From: Natronomonas halophila
Lineage (GTDB): Archaea; Halobacteriota; Halobacteria; Halobacteriales; Haloarculaceae
Direction: 5' to 3'
NCBI RefSeq assembly: GCF_013391085.1
Contig: NZ_CP058334.1
Coordinates: 2,790,001 to 2,854,000 of the forward strand
DNA length: 64,000 nt
Positions 50,845-59,872 of the stretch are shown here, in pieces. Position numbers and translations under genes: made by a program. Each line of letters starts with the position of its first letter. Positions within the stretch are counted from its first letter, which is position 1. The notes beneath the pieces were generated by a model, which was not told the DNA's origin, searched no databases, and saw nothing but the letters and a program-made list of their open reading frames with translations.

Positions 50845-51735
50845 TCAGAAGTGGGGAGCGTCGATTTCCATGATTTCGGCGGCCTCCTCGGGCGTCGCGG
50901 GTTCGCGGCCGACGTTGCGAGCCATCTCGGCAGCCTTGCCGACGAGTTCGGGATTGGTCGCCATCTCACCGTTCGGCAGGTAGAAGTTGTCTTCGAGGCC
51001 GACGCGGACGTTGCCGCCCATCGAGAGGGCGGCGGCGACGAGTTGCCACTGGTCCTCGGAGATGCCGATGACCTGCCAGTTGGCGTCGTCGGGCAGTTGG
51101 CGGACCTGATGAGCGAGGTTCTCGACGCTCGGGGGGATGCCGCCCAGAACGCCCATGATAAGGGAGAAATGAATCGGGTGTTCGAGGGTGCCGGATTCGA
51201 GGAACGGGCGGATGTTCCCGATATGCCCCGTGTCGAAACACTCCAGTTCCGGCTTGACGCCCGATTCGTTCATCGCTTCGAGGAACTGCTCGATTTCGTT
51301 GAACGGGTTCTCGAAGACCATATCGAAGACGAAGTCGTCGCGCGATTCGCTGTACTTCGCGTAGTTCATCGACCCCATGTTCAGGGCGGCGATGTCGGGC
51401 TGGACACCCTCGACGTACTGGAGGCGGGTGTCGACGGGTTCGTGGAGCGCGCCCGTCGAGAAGTTGATGAGGATGTCCGTGCGGTCGCGAATCTCGTCGT
51501 AAATCTCCTGATACACCTCCTCATCGAAGGTCGGCGAGCCGTTGTCGGTCCGGGCGTGGATGTGCGCGACGGCGGCGCCGTTCTCGCGGGCTTCGGCGGC
51601 GTCTTCGGCGATTTCTTCCGGTGTGTAGGGAATGTGCTCACACTGGTCGCGCGTGGTGAGCGCGCCGGTCAGCGCCGCGCTAATAATCGCTTTGTCGGGG
51701 TCGTTGCCTTTGACGGATTCTTGTTCGATTGCCAT
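50845..51735 (-). CDS. BKACE family enzyme (beta-keto acid cleavage), copy 1
   Basis: The 296-residue protein is a TIM-barrel BKACE. It shows IISAALTGALTTR, the metal ligands AVAHIHARTDNG (His-x-His), LINFSTGA, ALNMGSMNYAKY, PELECFDTGH, and the conserved NVRVGLEDNFYLPNGEMATN (Glu ligand). Family members join a beta-keto acid and acetyl-CoA to give acetoacetate and a new acyl-CoA; subfamilies differ in substrate. Its substrate is unknown. It follows the enoyl-CoA hydratase gene by 43 nt (same strand), which suggests a catabolic acyl-CoA pathway. A second copy lies at 61103. Confidence 0.9.
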   Translation of the reverse strand: MAIEQESVKGNDPDKAIISAALTGALTTRDQCEHIPYTPEEIAEDAAEARENGAAVAHIHARTDNGSPTFDEEVYQEIYDEIRDRTDILINFSTGALHEPVDTRLQYVEGVQPDIAALNMGSMNYAKYSESRDDFVFDMVFENPFNEIEQFLEAMNESGVKPELECFDTGHIGNIRPFLESGTLEHPIHFSLIMGVLGGIPPSVENLAHQVRQLPDDANWQVIGISEDQWQLVAAALSMGGNVRVGLEDNFYLPNGEMATNPELVGKAAEMARNVGREPATPEEAAEIMEIDAPHF

Positions 51736-51778
51736 GATTGGAGTTTGGTGTTGGTTGGTTCGTCGTGCGGTTAGCGGG

Positions 51779-52630
51779 CTATTCGTCGTCGGTGGCGTCG
51801 GCGTCGTCCTCGCCGTCCTCGTCGGGGCGGCCCTTCCAGTCGGGTTCCTCGCCGGTGAGGAAGGAGTTGAACCCCTCCTCGGCGTCGTCGCTCATCGCCA
51901 GCATCGTGACCATCTCGCGCATGTAATCCAGCGACTCGGAAAAGCCCATCTCGCGCTGGTTGTAGAAGGACTCCTTGCCGATTTCGATCATAAATGACGA
52001 CGGCGTGGCGAGGTCGTCGACGAGCGAATCGAGTTCGTCGTCGAATTCCTCGGGGGCCACGAGGTCGGTGGTAAAGCCGATATCGTGGGCAGTCCCGGCG
52101 TCGAAATGTTCGCCGGTAAAGAGGTATTTGAGAGCCTGTTTTTCGTTGACTGTGCGCATGATCGGCACGAGCGCCTGTGCGGGGAAGATGCCGATGTCGA
52201 CCTCGGGCGTGCCGAAGGTGGCCTCCTCGCTGGCGACGATGACGTCGCAGGCGGCGGCCAGTCCCATCCCGCCGGCCAGACAGTAGCCTTCGACGGCGGC
52301 GACGGTGAGCGCGGCCGTGTCGACGGCCTTCTCGATGAGTTGTTTCATGCCCGCAAATCCCTCGCGGTAGGCCTGCGAGCCCTGACCGACGGCGCTTGCC
52401 ATCGACTTGATGTCGCCGCCGGCACAGAAGGTGCCCTCGGCGCCGCGGATGACGACGACGCGGGCCGGGCCGTCGTCGGCGAAATCGAGCACTGCCGACA
52501 ACCCGTCGATGACGTTTCCGTTCAGGGCGTTGCGGTCCTCCGGGCGGTCGATAGTCGCCCGGACGACGAGGTCGTCGTCGGCTACCTCGACGTCGAGGTC
52601 GTCGTTGGAAAGGTCCTCGCTCGTGACCAT
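51779..52630 (-). CDS. Enoyl-CoA hydratase/isomerase
   Basis: From ATG 52630 the 283-residue protein has the crotonase fold: RATIDRPEDRNALNGNVIDGL, the oxyanion-hole loop FCAGGDIKSMAS, CLAGGMGLAAACDVIVASEEATFGTPEVDIGIFPAQALVPIM, and a disordered acidic tail (DEDGEDDADATDDE). The catalytic Glu of a normal hydratase is expected in the FGTPEVDIGIFP region. It could be a hydratase or an isomerase of an acyl-CoA. The start faces the divergent acyl-CoA dehydrogenase, so both may share control. Confidence 0.87.
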   Translation of the reverse strand: MVTSEDLSNDDLDVEVADDDLVVRATIDRPEDRNALNGNVIDGLSAVLDFADDGPARVVVIRGAEGTFCAGGDIKSMASAVGQGSQAYREGFAGMKQLIEKAVDTAALTVAAVEGYCLAGGMGLAAACDVIVASEEATFGTPEVDIGIFPAQALVPIMRTVNEKQALKYLFTGEHFDAGTAHDIGFTTDLVAPEEFDDELDSLVDDLATPSSFMIEIGKESFYNQREMGFSESLDYMREMVTMLAMSDDAEEGFNSFLTGEEPDWKGRPDEDGEDDADATDDE

Positions 52631-52721
52631 GCTGTCATACGGATGCGGTGGCGGTACTATGATGATTTCGGACGGTTGTAAACGAACAATTAGTTTAACC
52701 GTGAAAAGTGGAACAGCGGTT

Positions 52722-52737
52722 GTCGAACGTGTTCGAC
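52722..52737. promoter_or_regulatory. Perfect inverted repeat between divergent acyl-CoA genes
   Basis: GTCGAAC-GT-GTTCGAC is a perfect palindrome (7-bp arms, 2-bp spacer) in the 143-bp gap between the enoyl-CoA hydratase (start 52630) and the acyl-CoA dehydrogenase (start 52774). It lies just upstream of the dehydrogenase's TATA-like GAATTTATG (52743-52751). It is a good candidate operator for a dimeric regulator of both genes. Confidence 0.5.
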
Positions 52738-52773
52738 GGGGGAATTTATGCCGGGGCATCCAAAGCATGACGC

Positions 52774-54606
52774 ATGGCAACTGACCCCATCGACTACGGG
52801 GAACTGGACGAGGGTCGAAACTGCAACTACTGGGCGCTGGACCCGACGTTGCAGTTCGAGGCCCAGCGCGTCTACCCCGACGACGAGTTCGAATGGGCCG
52901 AGGACCTGCTGTCAGAGTTCGGCGAGGCGCTCGGCCATCGGATGGCCGATACCGCCGACCGCATCGACAAAGCGGGCCACGAACTGAAGTCCTTCGACAA
53001 GTACGGCGAGCGCCTGAACGAGGTCGAATACCACCCGCTCATCCACGAGCAGGAGGAAATCGCCTACGAGGAGTTCGGCATCACGCACGACGCCTTTCAT
53101 GCGCCACCGGGCCGCGATGAGCCGGTCGGGCTCTCGCACGCGCTGATGATGCAGGCGCTTCTGTCCTACGTCGATATGGGCTTTTGCTGTCCCGTCTCGA
53201 TGACGAACGGCGCCGCCATCGTCCTCGATAAGTTCGACGACGGCACACTCGATGACTATTTCGAGGGGCTGACCGCCCGCGACCTCGAGGAGCACATCGA
53301 GGGCGCGATGTTCCTCACCGAAGAGCAGGGTGGCTCCGACGTCGGCGCGAACGAGGTTCGCGCGGAGCGGACCGACGAGGACAGCGAGACGGCGGAGACG
53401 TCTCGGAGAGGAGGCGGCGTCGCCGCCGACCGCGTCTACGAACTCTACGGCGAGAAGTGGTTCTGCTCGAACATCGACGCCGAGGGCGCGCTCGCCCTCG
53501 CGCGCACGCCCGACGCTCCCGAGGGTGTCGAGGGCCTGTCGCTGTTTCTCGTGCCCCGAACCAAGCCGAACGGCGAGGTCAACGAATCGCACTTCCGCCG
53601 CCTGAAGGACAAACTCGGCACCACCTCCGTACCGACCGGCGAAATCCAGTTCGAGGGCGCCGAGGCCTACCTCGTCGGCGAGGAGCAGGAGGGCTTCAAA
53701 TACATGGCCGAGATGATGAACTTCGAGCGGCTCACCAACGCGACGGGCTCTGTCGGCGTGATGGGCCGGGCCCTGCTGGAGGCCAAGGTCCGGGCCGCCC
53801 AGCGGGAGGCCTTCGGCGACACCATCGACGAGTACCCGCTGATGCGCCGGGACCTGGTAGACATGGCCGTCGACTACGAGGCCGCCGCCGTCTTCTCCTT
53901 CGAGGGCGCCCGCCTGCTGGACGAGCGCGAGCGAACCGACGCCGGCCCCGGTGACGACGTCTACCAGCTCATGCGCCTGTTCATCCCCGTCGCCAAGTAC
54001 AAGACCGCGCGTATGTCCGTCGAGACGACGTCCTACGCGATGGAGATTCTCGGTGGCAACGGCTACGTCCGCGAGCATACGACCGAGCGCCTGCTTCGGG
54101 ACGCACAGGTCCTGCCCATCTGGGAGGGACCGTCGAACATCCTCGCGCTCGACACCCTCCGGGCGCTGAACCGCGAGGACGCACACGAGGCCCTGCTGCC
54201 GTACGTGCAGGCGAAACTGGATGCCGTCGAACATCCCCACCTCGACGAACTGGCCGACGACGTCGAGGAGCGATTCCTCGAACTCCAGAACGCGCTGGCG
54301 ACGTTGGCGACCGAGGACGGCGACTACGCGCAGTACCACGGCAAGCGCTTCGCCGACCTCATCTTCGACGTCGTGACCGCGGCGCTCCTGCTCGAGGAAG
54401 CCCAGACGCAAATCGACGAGGACGGCGATGCTCGGAAGGCCCTCGTCGCCGAACGGTTCGTCAGCACGCGATTCGGTGATGACGAGGCCTACGGCGTCAC
54501 CTCCGGCGAGCGCTTTGCTATGGAGGACGACGCCTTCGCGGCCATCGTCAAATACGCGAGCGTCGAACCCGAGGCGCTGGTCGACGCGGCGCCGGCCGAC
54601 GACTGA
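52774..54606 (+). CDS. Acyl-CoA dehydrogenase (AidB-like subfamily)
   Basis: The 610-residue flavoenzyme has the acyl-CoA dehydrogenase core: EGAMFLTEEQGGSDVGANEVRAE (FAD/substrate strand), YELYGEKWFCSNIDAEGALALARTPDAPEGVEGLSLFLVPR, RLTNATGSVGVMGRALLEAKVRAAQREAFGDTIDEYPLMRRDLVDM, and MEILGGNGYVREHTTERLLRDAQVLPIWEGPSNILALD, where the catalytic Glu is expected. The long length and C-terminal helical region fit the AidB/ACAD11 type. An acidic, Arg/Gly-rich insert (TDEDSETAETSRRGGG) sits between strands. Leaderless promoter GAATTTATG about 27 nt upstream. Confidence 0.9.
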   Translation: MATDPIDYGELDEGRNCNYWALDPTLQFEAQRVYPDDEFEWAEDLLSEFGEALGHRMADTADRIDKAGHELKSFDKYGERLNEVEYHPLIHEQEEIAYEEFGITHDAFHAPPGRDEPVGLSHALMMQALLSYVDMGFCCPVSMTNGAAIVLDKFDDGTLDDYFEGLTARDLEEHIEGAMFLTEEQGGSDVGANEVRAERTDEDSETAETSRRGGGVAADRVYELYGEKWFCSNIDAEGALALARTPDAPEGVEGLSLFLVPRTKPNGEVNESHFRRLKDKLGTTSVPTGEIQFEGAEAYLVGEEQEGFKYMAEMMNFERLTNATGSVGVMGRALLEAKVRAAQREAFGDTIDEYPLMRRDLVDMAVDYEAAAVFSFEGARLLDERERTDAGPGDDVYQLMRLFIPVAKYKTARMSVETTSYAMEILGGNGYVREHTTERLLRDAQVLPIWEGPSNILALDTLRALNREDAHEALLPYVQAKLDAVEHPHLDELADDVEERFLELQNALATLATEDGDYAQYHGKRFADLIFDVVTAALLLEEAQTQIDEDGDARKALVAERFVSTRFGDDEAYGVTSGERFAMEDDAFAAIVKYASVEPEALVDAAPADD

Positions 54607-54847
54607 CGTTCGCGTCGAATCACTCACTGGATACCGCTGTCCCGAGCGCTTCTCCTTTCCTACGATCGTTTCCCGCTCATACTACGGTTTGAGAAGCCGA
54701 CAACCGACAGCCGGGTTTGAATTTACGTTTCGAATCGGGATAGAACATAGTTGTCGAAGAGTTTCGCTCATTATAGGTGAAGAATATTAAGCACAATTGC
54801 ATTGGATACTGAACCCGTATTATCCGATACCGAGGTCTGAAAAATAT

Positions 54848-55522
54848 ATGTCCGAGAAAATCGAGACGGCAGCGCGGAGGGGCGTGACGGCGCAAGCTAC
54901 CCTCCCCAACTGGTTGGACCGATATGCGACACTTGGCCTCTATGGCTTACTGGTTGGAACGGGGCTCTGTCTGGTTGCCTTCGTCACCAATCCGGTCCCC
55001 GACCCCTCGTTTCCGTGGGCAACGCTGCCGGCGTCGTTTCGATTCCCGTTCGAACAACCACGAATCGAACACTGGCCGGTGACCTACACCGTCGGGATCT
55101 GGCTCTGGGTCGCTGGCTTCCCGGCGCTGTTTCTGGCGGGCTATCGACGGTACGGACTCAGCACCCCATTCGGACCGACGGCGTGGCTCGCCGGCTTGCC
55201 GACGCTCGCAATGTTTGGCCTGACGACCTATTGTCGGTTCTTCTGGCCGAAACTCTACCCGCCGACGTGGAACGCACCGTCCTACACGTTCGTCTGCTGG
55301 CTGTACTGTTCGTCCTACGACCCGGTCTGGAGTAACCTCGCATACGCGATTGCCACGCTCGGTGCCATCGTCGTACTCCTGGGGGCTCGATACGGCCGGG
55401 GCAGGGAATACGGACTCGCGGTCTTCGGAGTGCTCTCGTTGCCCCTCGGCGTTCCCGTCCTCTACGAGGCGTATCGACGACGTGCGAATCGAGTGACCGA
55501 TTCCCGACGGGTGTCCTCGTGA
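54848..55522 (+). CDS. Membrane protein, unknown
   Basis: From ATG 54848 the 224-residue protein has five hydrophobic segments: about 25-45, 77-96, 112-130, 160-180 and 185-205. Loop sequences such as TYCRFFWPKLYPPTWNAPSYTFVCW are rich in aromatic and Pro residues. No family was recognised. Its stop overlaps the start of the next membrane protein, so the two may act together. The gene is preceded by an AT-rich region at 54720-54845 that has no other gene; a TATA-like AAAATATATG lies right before the start. Confidence 0.7.
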   Translation: MSEKIETAARRGVTAQATLPNWLDRYATLGLYGLLVGTGLCLVAFVTNPVPDPSFPWATLPASFRFPFEQPRIEHWPVTYTVGIWLWVAGFPALFLAGYRRYGLSTPFGPTAWLAGLPTLAMFGLTTYCRFFWPKLYPPTWNAPSYTFVCWLYCSSYDPVWSNLAYAIATLGAIVVLLGARYGRGREYGLAVFGVLSLPLGVPVLYEAYRRRANRVTDSRRVSS

Positions 55523-56220
55523 TGGCTCAGGGGTCGTCCACTACACCGTCGGCGGTCACGCGGGTCCGTTCTTCGCTCACGCGACGGGACGTCCTCGTCG
55601 GGGGCTGGATGGGTCTCACCGTCCTCGCCTACTATCACAACTTCCTCTTCGTCCAATCGACGGCGCTCTCCTACGCTTATGCGATTTCTTCCTACGGAGT
55701 CGGCGTGTTGTTCGCCCGGTACGATGCGACGGTGAAACACCTCCTCGTCATCGGCACGATTGGCGGCGTTCTGGAACTACTCGCTGACTACTTTCTGGTC
55801 GAAATTGCCGGGACGCTGGCGTATCCGTCGGGATATCCGTTCGTCTTGCGGTCTCCTGCCTACATGCCGTTCGCGTGGGCGATCCTCATCGCCTTCATGG
55901 GATACGTCGGGCTTCGCCTCGCTGACGAGGTGGGGCGAACGGCTGCGTATCTCGGGCCTGCGGTGTTCGCCTTTGTCGCCGAGAGCGGCTACGAATCGCT
56001 CGCCAGTCGAGGCGGTGGCTGGACGTATACTGATGCGCCACTTGGGTGGGTCGGACACGCACCCCTGTTCGTCCTGGTCGCAGAGGCAGCCATGTTCGCG
56101 TCGGTGTACTACTGGGTGCGGCGGGATTCGGTCACAGGCGGCATCGGGATCGGGATGACAGTCATCGCGAGTTACGCGGGCGTCTATTATCTGTTCACAC
56201 TCCTCGCGGTAATCACCTAA
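55519..56220 (+). CDS. Membrane protein, unknown, coupled to the preceding one
   Basis: The 233-residue protein has six or seven hydrophobic segments (about 28-45, 55-72, 77-95, 112-132, 140-155, 178-195 and 205-228). GTG 55519 and ATG 55522 are both possible starts; either overlaps the previous stop. Conserved-looking parts are YAYAISSYGVGVLFARYDATVKHLL and LELLADYFLVEIAGTLAYP. No known transporter or enzyme motif was recognised, and no neighbour explains it. Confidence 0.7.
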   Translation: MMAQGSSTTPSAVTRVRSSLTRRDVLVGGWMGLTVLAYYHNFLFVQSTALSYAYAISSYGVGVLFARYDATVKHLLVIGTIGGVLELLADYFLVEIAGTLAYPSGYPFVLRSPAYMPFAWAILIAFMGYVGLRLADEVGRTAAYLGPAVFAFVAESGYESLASRGGGWTYTDAPLGWVGHAPLFVLVAEAAMFASVYYWVRRDSVTGGIGIGMTVIASYAGVYYLFTLLAVIT

Positions 56221-56289
56221 GGGCCGAAACCGAATCCCGAGGGCTGTCGCTGTCGGCTACTGAAAACGGTAGAATACCTTGATAATGCC

Positions 56290-56415
56290 CTAGAGGCGGT
56301 GGCTGAATACGGTCTCTTCGAGGGTTTCCTCGCTGAGCGACGAGGGGAGGGAGTCGTCAGTCTTGATCGGGACCATCGGAGCGCCGGTGTTGGTTTCGTC
56401 CGTATAGCGGGTCAT
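56290..56415 (-). CDS. Small 41-residue protein, unknown
   Basis: On the reverse strand ATG 56415 opens a 41-codon frame: starts MTRYTDETNTGAPMVPIKTD and ends EETVFSHRL, with a stop at 56290. An AT-rich block (TTTATTATC near 56465-56474) is about 50 nt upstream and could be its promoter. Pro/Ser/Thr- and acid-rich, with no Cys and no membrane segment. The surrounding 480-nt gap (56221-56702) otherwise has no gene. Confidence 0.5.
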   Translation of the reverse strand: MTRYTDETNTGAPMVPIKTDDSLPSSLSEETLEETVFSHRL

Positions 56416-56702
56416 TTGTTGTCGGGCGCTTTCGCGCTGTATCGCATGAACGACGATGGATGATAATAAAGTTAATGAACGATAATGTTAATATACTCCA
56501 ACCAATTTAAGGACGTATTCATATTTGGACGTCCGTCTCAGTAAGCGGACAAAATATCAGATACGTCCATCCTGTACGCGATAACTGGCCGTGTAATTGG
56601 CTAAATATCCACGGCGGGAACGGGAAAATCGTTGGTCCTATCCCCGGTCGGGGTCTCGCCCTCAATCAGCAGCGGTAAGTTCTCCGGGAGGCAACCTCGA
56701 CT

Positions 56703-57098
56703 ATGGACGCCGAGGCGACCGTGCGAGCGTACTACGACGCGCTCCGTGACGGCGAGCCGTTACATCCCTTCTTCGCCCGCGACGCATCGACCGTCAAGTT
56801 CGGTATCGGCGAGCGACTGACAGGCTACGAGGAAATCGAGGCCGGCCTCCGCGCACAGACGCAGACGACCGAGGGCTGGGCCGTCGACAGCGACCGACTC
56901 GTCGTCGAGGAACGCGACGAACACGCGTGGTTCTCCGACGACGTCTTCATGGCCTGGAACAGCCTCGAACACGGCATCCGCTACGAGTTCGAAACCCGCT
57001 GGAGCGGAACGCTCGAACGCCGCGCGGACGATGACCGACTGGAGACCGATTGGCGGTTCGTCGGGATGCACGTTTCTACCGAAGGGGGGACGCGATGA
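56703..57098 (+). CDS. NTF2/SnoaL-like protein
   Basis: The 131-residue protein has the cone-shaped fold of the SnoaL/NTF2-like family: MDAEATVRAYYDALRDGEPLHPFFARDASTVKFGIGERLTGYEEIEAGLRAQTQTT, then EERDEHAWFSDDVFMAWN and RYEFETRWSGTLERRADDDRLETDWRFVGMHVST. Family members bind small molecules or catalyse isomerisation or dehydration; none can be named. The stop overlaps the next gene (ATGA), so the two are coupled. Confidence 0.85.
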   Translation: MDAEATVRAYYDALRDGEPLHPFFARDASTVKFGIGERLTGYEEIEAGLRAQTQTTEGWAVDSDRLVVEERDEHAWFSDDVFMAWNSLEHGIRYEFETRWSGTLERRADDDRLETDWRFVGMHVSTEGGTR

Positions 57099-57331
57099 CC
57101 GGGCCGATATCCGGCGAGGACCGCGCCAAGACGATGCGCTGGGTGAAGGTCATCTTCGTCCTGCTGGTCGGAGCCTCGGCGGGCCTCATCACCTCGCAGG
57201 GTGACGCGTCGCTGAAAATCGTCGTGGGCGCCGTCGTCGGTGGCCTGCTCGTCGGCATCGCGCTCGTGTGGTATCTCTTCCCCGACCCGGAGGCGCTGGC
57301 GCCGGCGACCGACTACGAGTACCGGAAATAA
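57095..57331 (+). CDS. Small two-helix membrane protein
   Basis: From ATG 57095 the 78-residue protein has two membrane helices (about 15-32 and 39-60; VKVIFVLLVGASAGLI and IVVGAVVGGLLVGIALVWYLF) with a short loop. GAAGGGGGGACG precedes the start. It is coupled to the NTF2-like gene by an ATGA overlap. Function unknown; the N-terminal MTGPISGEDRAKTMRW is cytoplasmic. Confidence 0.75.
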   Translation: MTGPISGEDRAKTMRWVKVIFVLLVGASAGLITSQGDASLKIVVGAVVGGLLVGIALVWYLFPDPEALAPATDYEYRK

Positions 57332-57379
57332 GCTTCGCGGACCGTACGGATTATTAGCGGTGTTCCCCCATGTCTCGGT

Positions 57380-58546
57380 ATGGCACGAGCCGCGGTCGTC
57401 GGCGCCGGCATGACGAAGTTCGGCGTCCACGACACACCGCTACAAGAACTGTTCGGGCGCGCCGCCCTCGACGCGTTCGACGACGCCGGAATCACCCCGG
57501 ACGACGTCGATGCCTTCTACTTCGGCAACGCGATGGGCGGCCAGACCGAGAACGACACCCACCTCGGGCCGAAACTCGCCTCCCACGTCGGGATGGCGGG
57601 CATCCCGGTCCAGCGCTACGAGGACGCGTGTGCGACCTCCTCGAACGCCTTCAAGAACGCCGTCGAGGCCGTCGAAGCGGGCGTCCACGACGTCGCTTTG
57701 GTCGGCGGTGTCGAGCGGTGTACGCCCGAGACGGGCAAGGACACGCCGGAGATGACCCGCATCTTCGCCTCCGCCTCTCACCGGCAGTACGAACAGCCGA
57801 CCGGCCTCACGTTCCCGGGCGTCTTCGCGCTGTTCACCCAGCGGCACATGCACGAACACGGGACGACCGAAGAGCAGTTGGCTCACGTCGCGGTCAAGAA
57901 CCACGGCAACGGCAGTCTCAATCCGAACGCCCACTTCGGCAAGCAGACGACAGTCGAGGAGGCGCTGGATGCGCCGAAAATCGCCGACCCCTTCCGCTTG
58001 ATGGACTGCTGTCCGTTCTCCGACGGCGCGAGCGCCGTCGTCATCGTCAGCGACGACTACGCCGACTCCTTCGATGCCCCCGTCGACGTCTCGGGCATCG
58101 GTCACGCGACGGACGTGGTCCCCATCGGCGACAAGGACCAACCGCACGTCACGCAGGCGGCCCGCGATGCGGCCGCACAGGCCTACGAACAGGCCGACAC
58201 GACCGCCGACGCGATGGATTTCGCGGAGGTCCACGACTGCTTTACCGGCGCGGAAATCCTCGCCAGCGAGGCCCTCGGCCTCGTCGCGGAGGGTGAAGGT
58301 GGCCCCGCGGCCGCAGAGGGTCGCACCGCCCGCGACGGCGACATCCCTATCAACCCCTCCGGCGGCCTGAAGGCCAAGGGCCACCCCATCGGCGCGACCG
58401 GCACCGCTCAAATCGTCGAGTTGACCGAACACCTCCGCGGCGACGCGGGCGAGCGCCAACTCGACGGCGTCGAACAGGGCGTCGCGCACAACCTCGGCGG
58501 GGACGCCGCTACCACCGTTGTGACCGTCATGGAGGCCCGACAATGA
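57380..58546 (+). CDS. Thiolase family protein (SCP2-like)
   Basis: The 388-residue protein has the thiolase core: active Cys in YEDACATSSNAFKNA (about 86), VEVHDCFTGAE (His) and GGLKAKGHPIGATGTAQI. It is the SCP-x-type thiolase that in archaea works with a DUF35/OB-fold partner, encoded here directly downstream with a 4-nt overlap. Such pairs in archaea carry out acetoacetyl-CoA or 3-ketoacyl-CoA synthesis or cleavage. No HMG-CoA synthase gene is next to it, so the pathway is open. A short TATTAGCGGTG stretch lies upstream of ATG 57380. Confidence 0.9.
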   Translation: MARAAVVGAGMTKFGVHDTPLQELFGRAALDAFDDAGITPDDVDAFYFGNAMGGQTENDTHLGPKLASHVGMAGIPVQRYEDACATSSNAFKNAVEAVEAGVHDVALVGGVERCTPETGKDTPEMTRIFASASHRQYEQPTGLTFPGVFALFTQRHMHEHGTTEEQLAHVAVKNHGNGSLNPNAHFGKQTTVEEALDAPKIADPFRLMDCCPFSDGASAVVIVSDDYADSFDAPVDVSGIGHATDVVPIGDKDQPHVTQAARDAAAQAYEQADTTADAMDFAEVHDCFTGAEILASEALGLVAEGEGGPAAAEGRTARDGDIPINPSGGLKAKGHPIGATGTAQIVELTEHLRGDAGERQLDGVEQGVAHNLGGDAATTVVTVMEARQ

Positions 58547-58911
58547 GCGACCGACTCACCCACGCCGAATGGAGCGATGCGGTCGAAGACGGCGACCTGC
58601 TCGGCCAGGAGTGTCCCGACTGCGGAAAGGTTCAGGGCACGCCGAAGGCGGCCTGTCCCGACTGCGGGTCGAGAGGCCTCGAAACCGTCGAACTGCCGAG
58701 CGAGGGGACCGTCTACACCGAAACGACGATTCACGTCCCGCCGGCACCCATCGAGGAGCGCGGCTATCAGGTCGTCGTCGTCCAGTTGGGCGACGCCCGC
58801 GTGATGGGGCGGCTGACCGACGGCGAGGTCGATATCGGCGATTCCGTCTCCGTCTCGGGGTTCGTCGAGGACCACGAAGGCTACGTGGCGCCGACCTTCG
58901 CCGCGGAATAG
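58543..58911 (+). CDS. DUF35 (zinc ribbon plus OB-fold) thiolase partner
   Basis: The 122-residue protein has the rubredoxin-like zinc ribbon (CPDCGKVQGTPKAACPDCGS, about 24-43) followed by an OB-fold (TVYTETTIHVPPAPIEERGYQVVVVQLGDARVMGRLT). DUF35 proteins bridge thiolases and other acyl-CoA enzymes and channel substrate. The start overlaps the thiolase stop (ATGA), which strongly supports a complex with it. Confidence 0.92.
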   Translation: MSDRLTHAEWSDAVEDGDLLGQECPDCGKVQGTPKAACPDCGSRGLETVELPSEGTVYTETTIHVPPAPIEERGYQVVVVQLGDARVMGRLTDGEVDIGDSVSVSGFVEDHEGYVAPTFAAE

Positions 58912-58947
58912 AAGCTACGCGTCCCTTTTTGCCTCCGCGAAAGCGTC

Positions 58948-59259
58948 TCAGTTGCCGAGGCGGTCGGCCCCGTTGGCGGCGGCATTGGCCGCTGACCCTC
59001 CCGAGAGGTCGCTGATACAGCGGCGGCAGAAGCGATAGCTCGGGTCGTTCGGCGTCCCGCAGGTCGGACAGGCGATGCGCTCGTCGTCTCGGCCCGCCGA
59101 CTCCTCGACTGAGGGCCTGTCATCCTGCTGGGTGTGGGTCTCAAGCAGGTCCATCGCGTCGGTCGAGTCCGTCGCCCTGCGGTAGAGGTAGACGACCACC
59201 GCCGCATGGAGGCCGAAGAGCAGCGCCGCCAGCGCGACGAGCCAGACGAACTGTTCCAT
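58948..59259 (-). CDS. Membrane-anchored zinc-ribbon protein (DUF7577-like)
   Basis: The 103-residue protein has an N-terminal membrane helix (about 3-27), a polar acidic middle, and a C-terminal zinc ribbon CPTCGTPNDPSYRFCRRC (about 66-83). The architecture is common in haloarchaea and may serve as a regulator of membrane complexes; the DUF name is from memory. Convergent with the DUF35 gene. Confidence 0.75.
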   Translation of the reverse strand: MEQFVWLVALAALLFGLHAAVVVYLYRRATDSTDAMDLLETHTQQDDRPSVEESAGRDDERIACPTCGTPNDPSYRFCRRCISDLSGGSAANAAANGADRLGN

Positions 59260-59404
59260 AACGGTCGATACTACGGACTTCTGTTACTTAGGCGTTCGCG
59301 GGAGATACGAGGGTGGGTTCGAACGCGTCGGTGGATGGTCTGATGCTTCAGTCGGGCTGAGGGATTTAAAGCGATTATATACCCGTAGCTTCTCGTACTG
59401 GCGT

Positions 59405-59857
59405 ATGAATCGTCGGCAGTACCTCGCGACGATCGGGTGTGCGGCGAGTGCGTTCCTCTCTGGGTGCCTTAACGACCCCGGCACTGAAGGTGGCCTGTTG
59501 GAAGCGCTGGAGGTCGACAAACCACCAAACGCGTCGGTTACTGCGGCGACCGATGACCGAATCAGCGGTGTTGCCCCGGTACAAGACGTCATTCAGCGCG
59601 TGAGTCAGAACGAAAGTGGTGTCGGAGAAGTCGAGGTTTCCGAAAGGGAGTACGATAGCGTAGCGCAGGCCCTCTCGAACCTTCCGTGGTACGACCGGAG
59701 CGAACACGGTTCCAGCTATCCGTCCGGGATATATATCCAACACGACGGGGAGGTTTTCGTGGTCGTCCTTACTCCGTTCTGCACGGATTCGATGTTCGTA
59801 GACGCACAGAGCGACCGCGGCGAGTACGGCTGGGGTGGCTGTATAAACAGTAGCTGA
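59405..59857 (+). CDS. Tat-type lipoprotein, unknown
   Basis: The 150-residue protein starts with a Tat-like RR motif (MNRRQYLATIG) and a lipobox (FLSGCLND), so it is exported and anchored by lipid. The mature part has a conserved-looking core (SEREYDSVAQALSNLPWY, YIQHDGEVFVVVLTPFC) with two or three Cys. A TATA-like GATTATATACC lies 20-30 nt upstream. It has no sequence link to transport or binding proteins that I recognise. Confidence 0.75.
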   Translation: MNRRQYLATIGCAASAFLSGCLNDPGTEGGLLEALEVDKPPNASVTAATDDRISGVAPVQDVIQRVSQNESGVGEVEVSEREYDSVAQALSNLPWYDRSEHGSSYPSGIYIQHDGEVFVVVLTPFCTDSMFVDAQSDRGEYGWGGCINSS

Positions 59858-59872
59858 GCCCCAAAATCCCGG

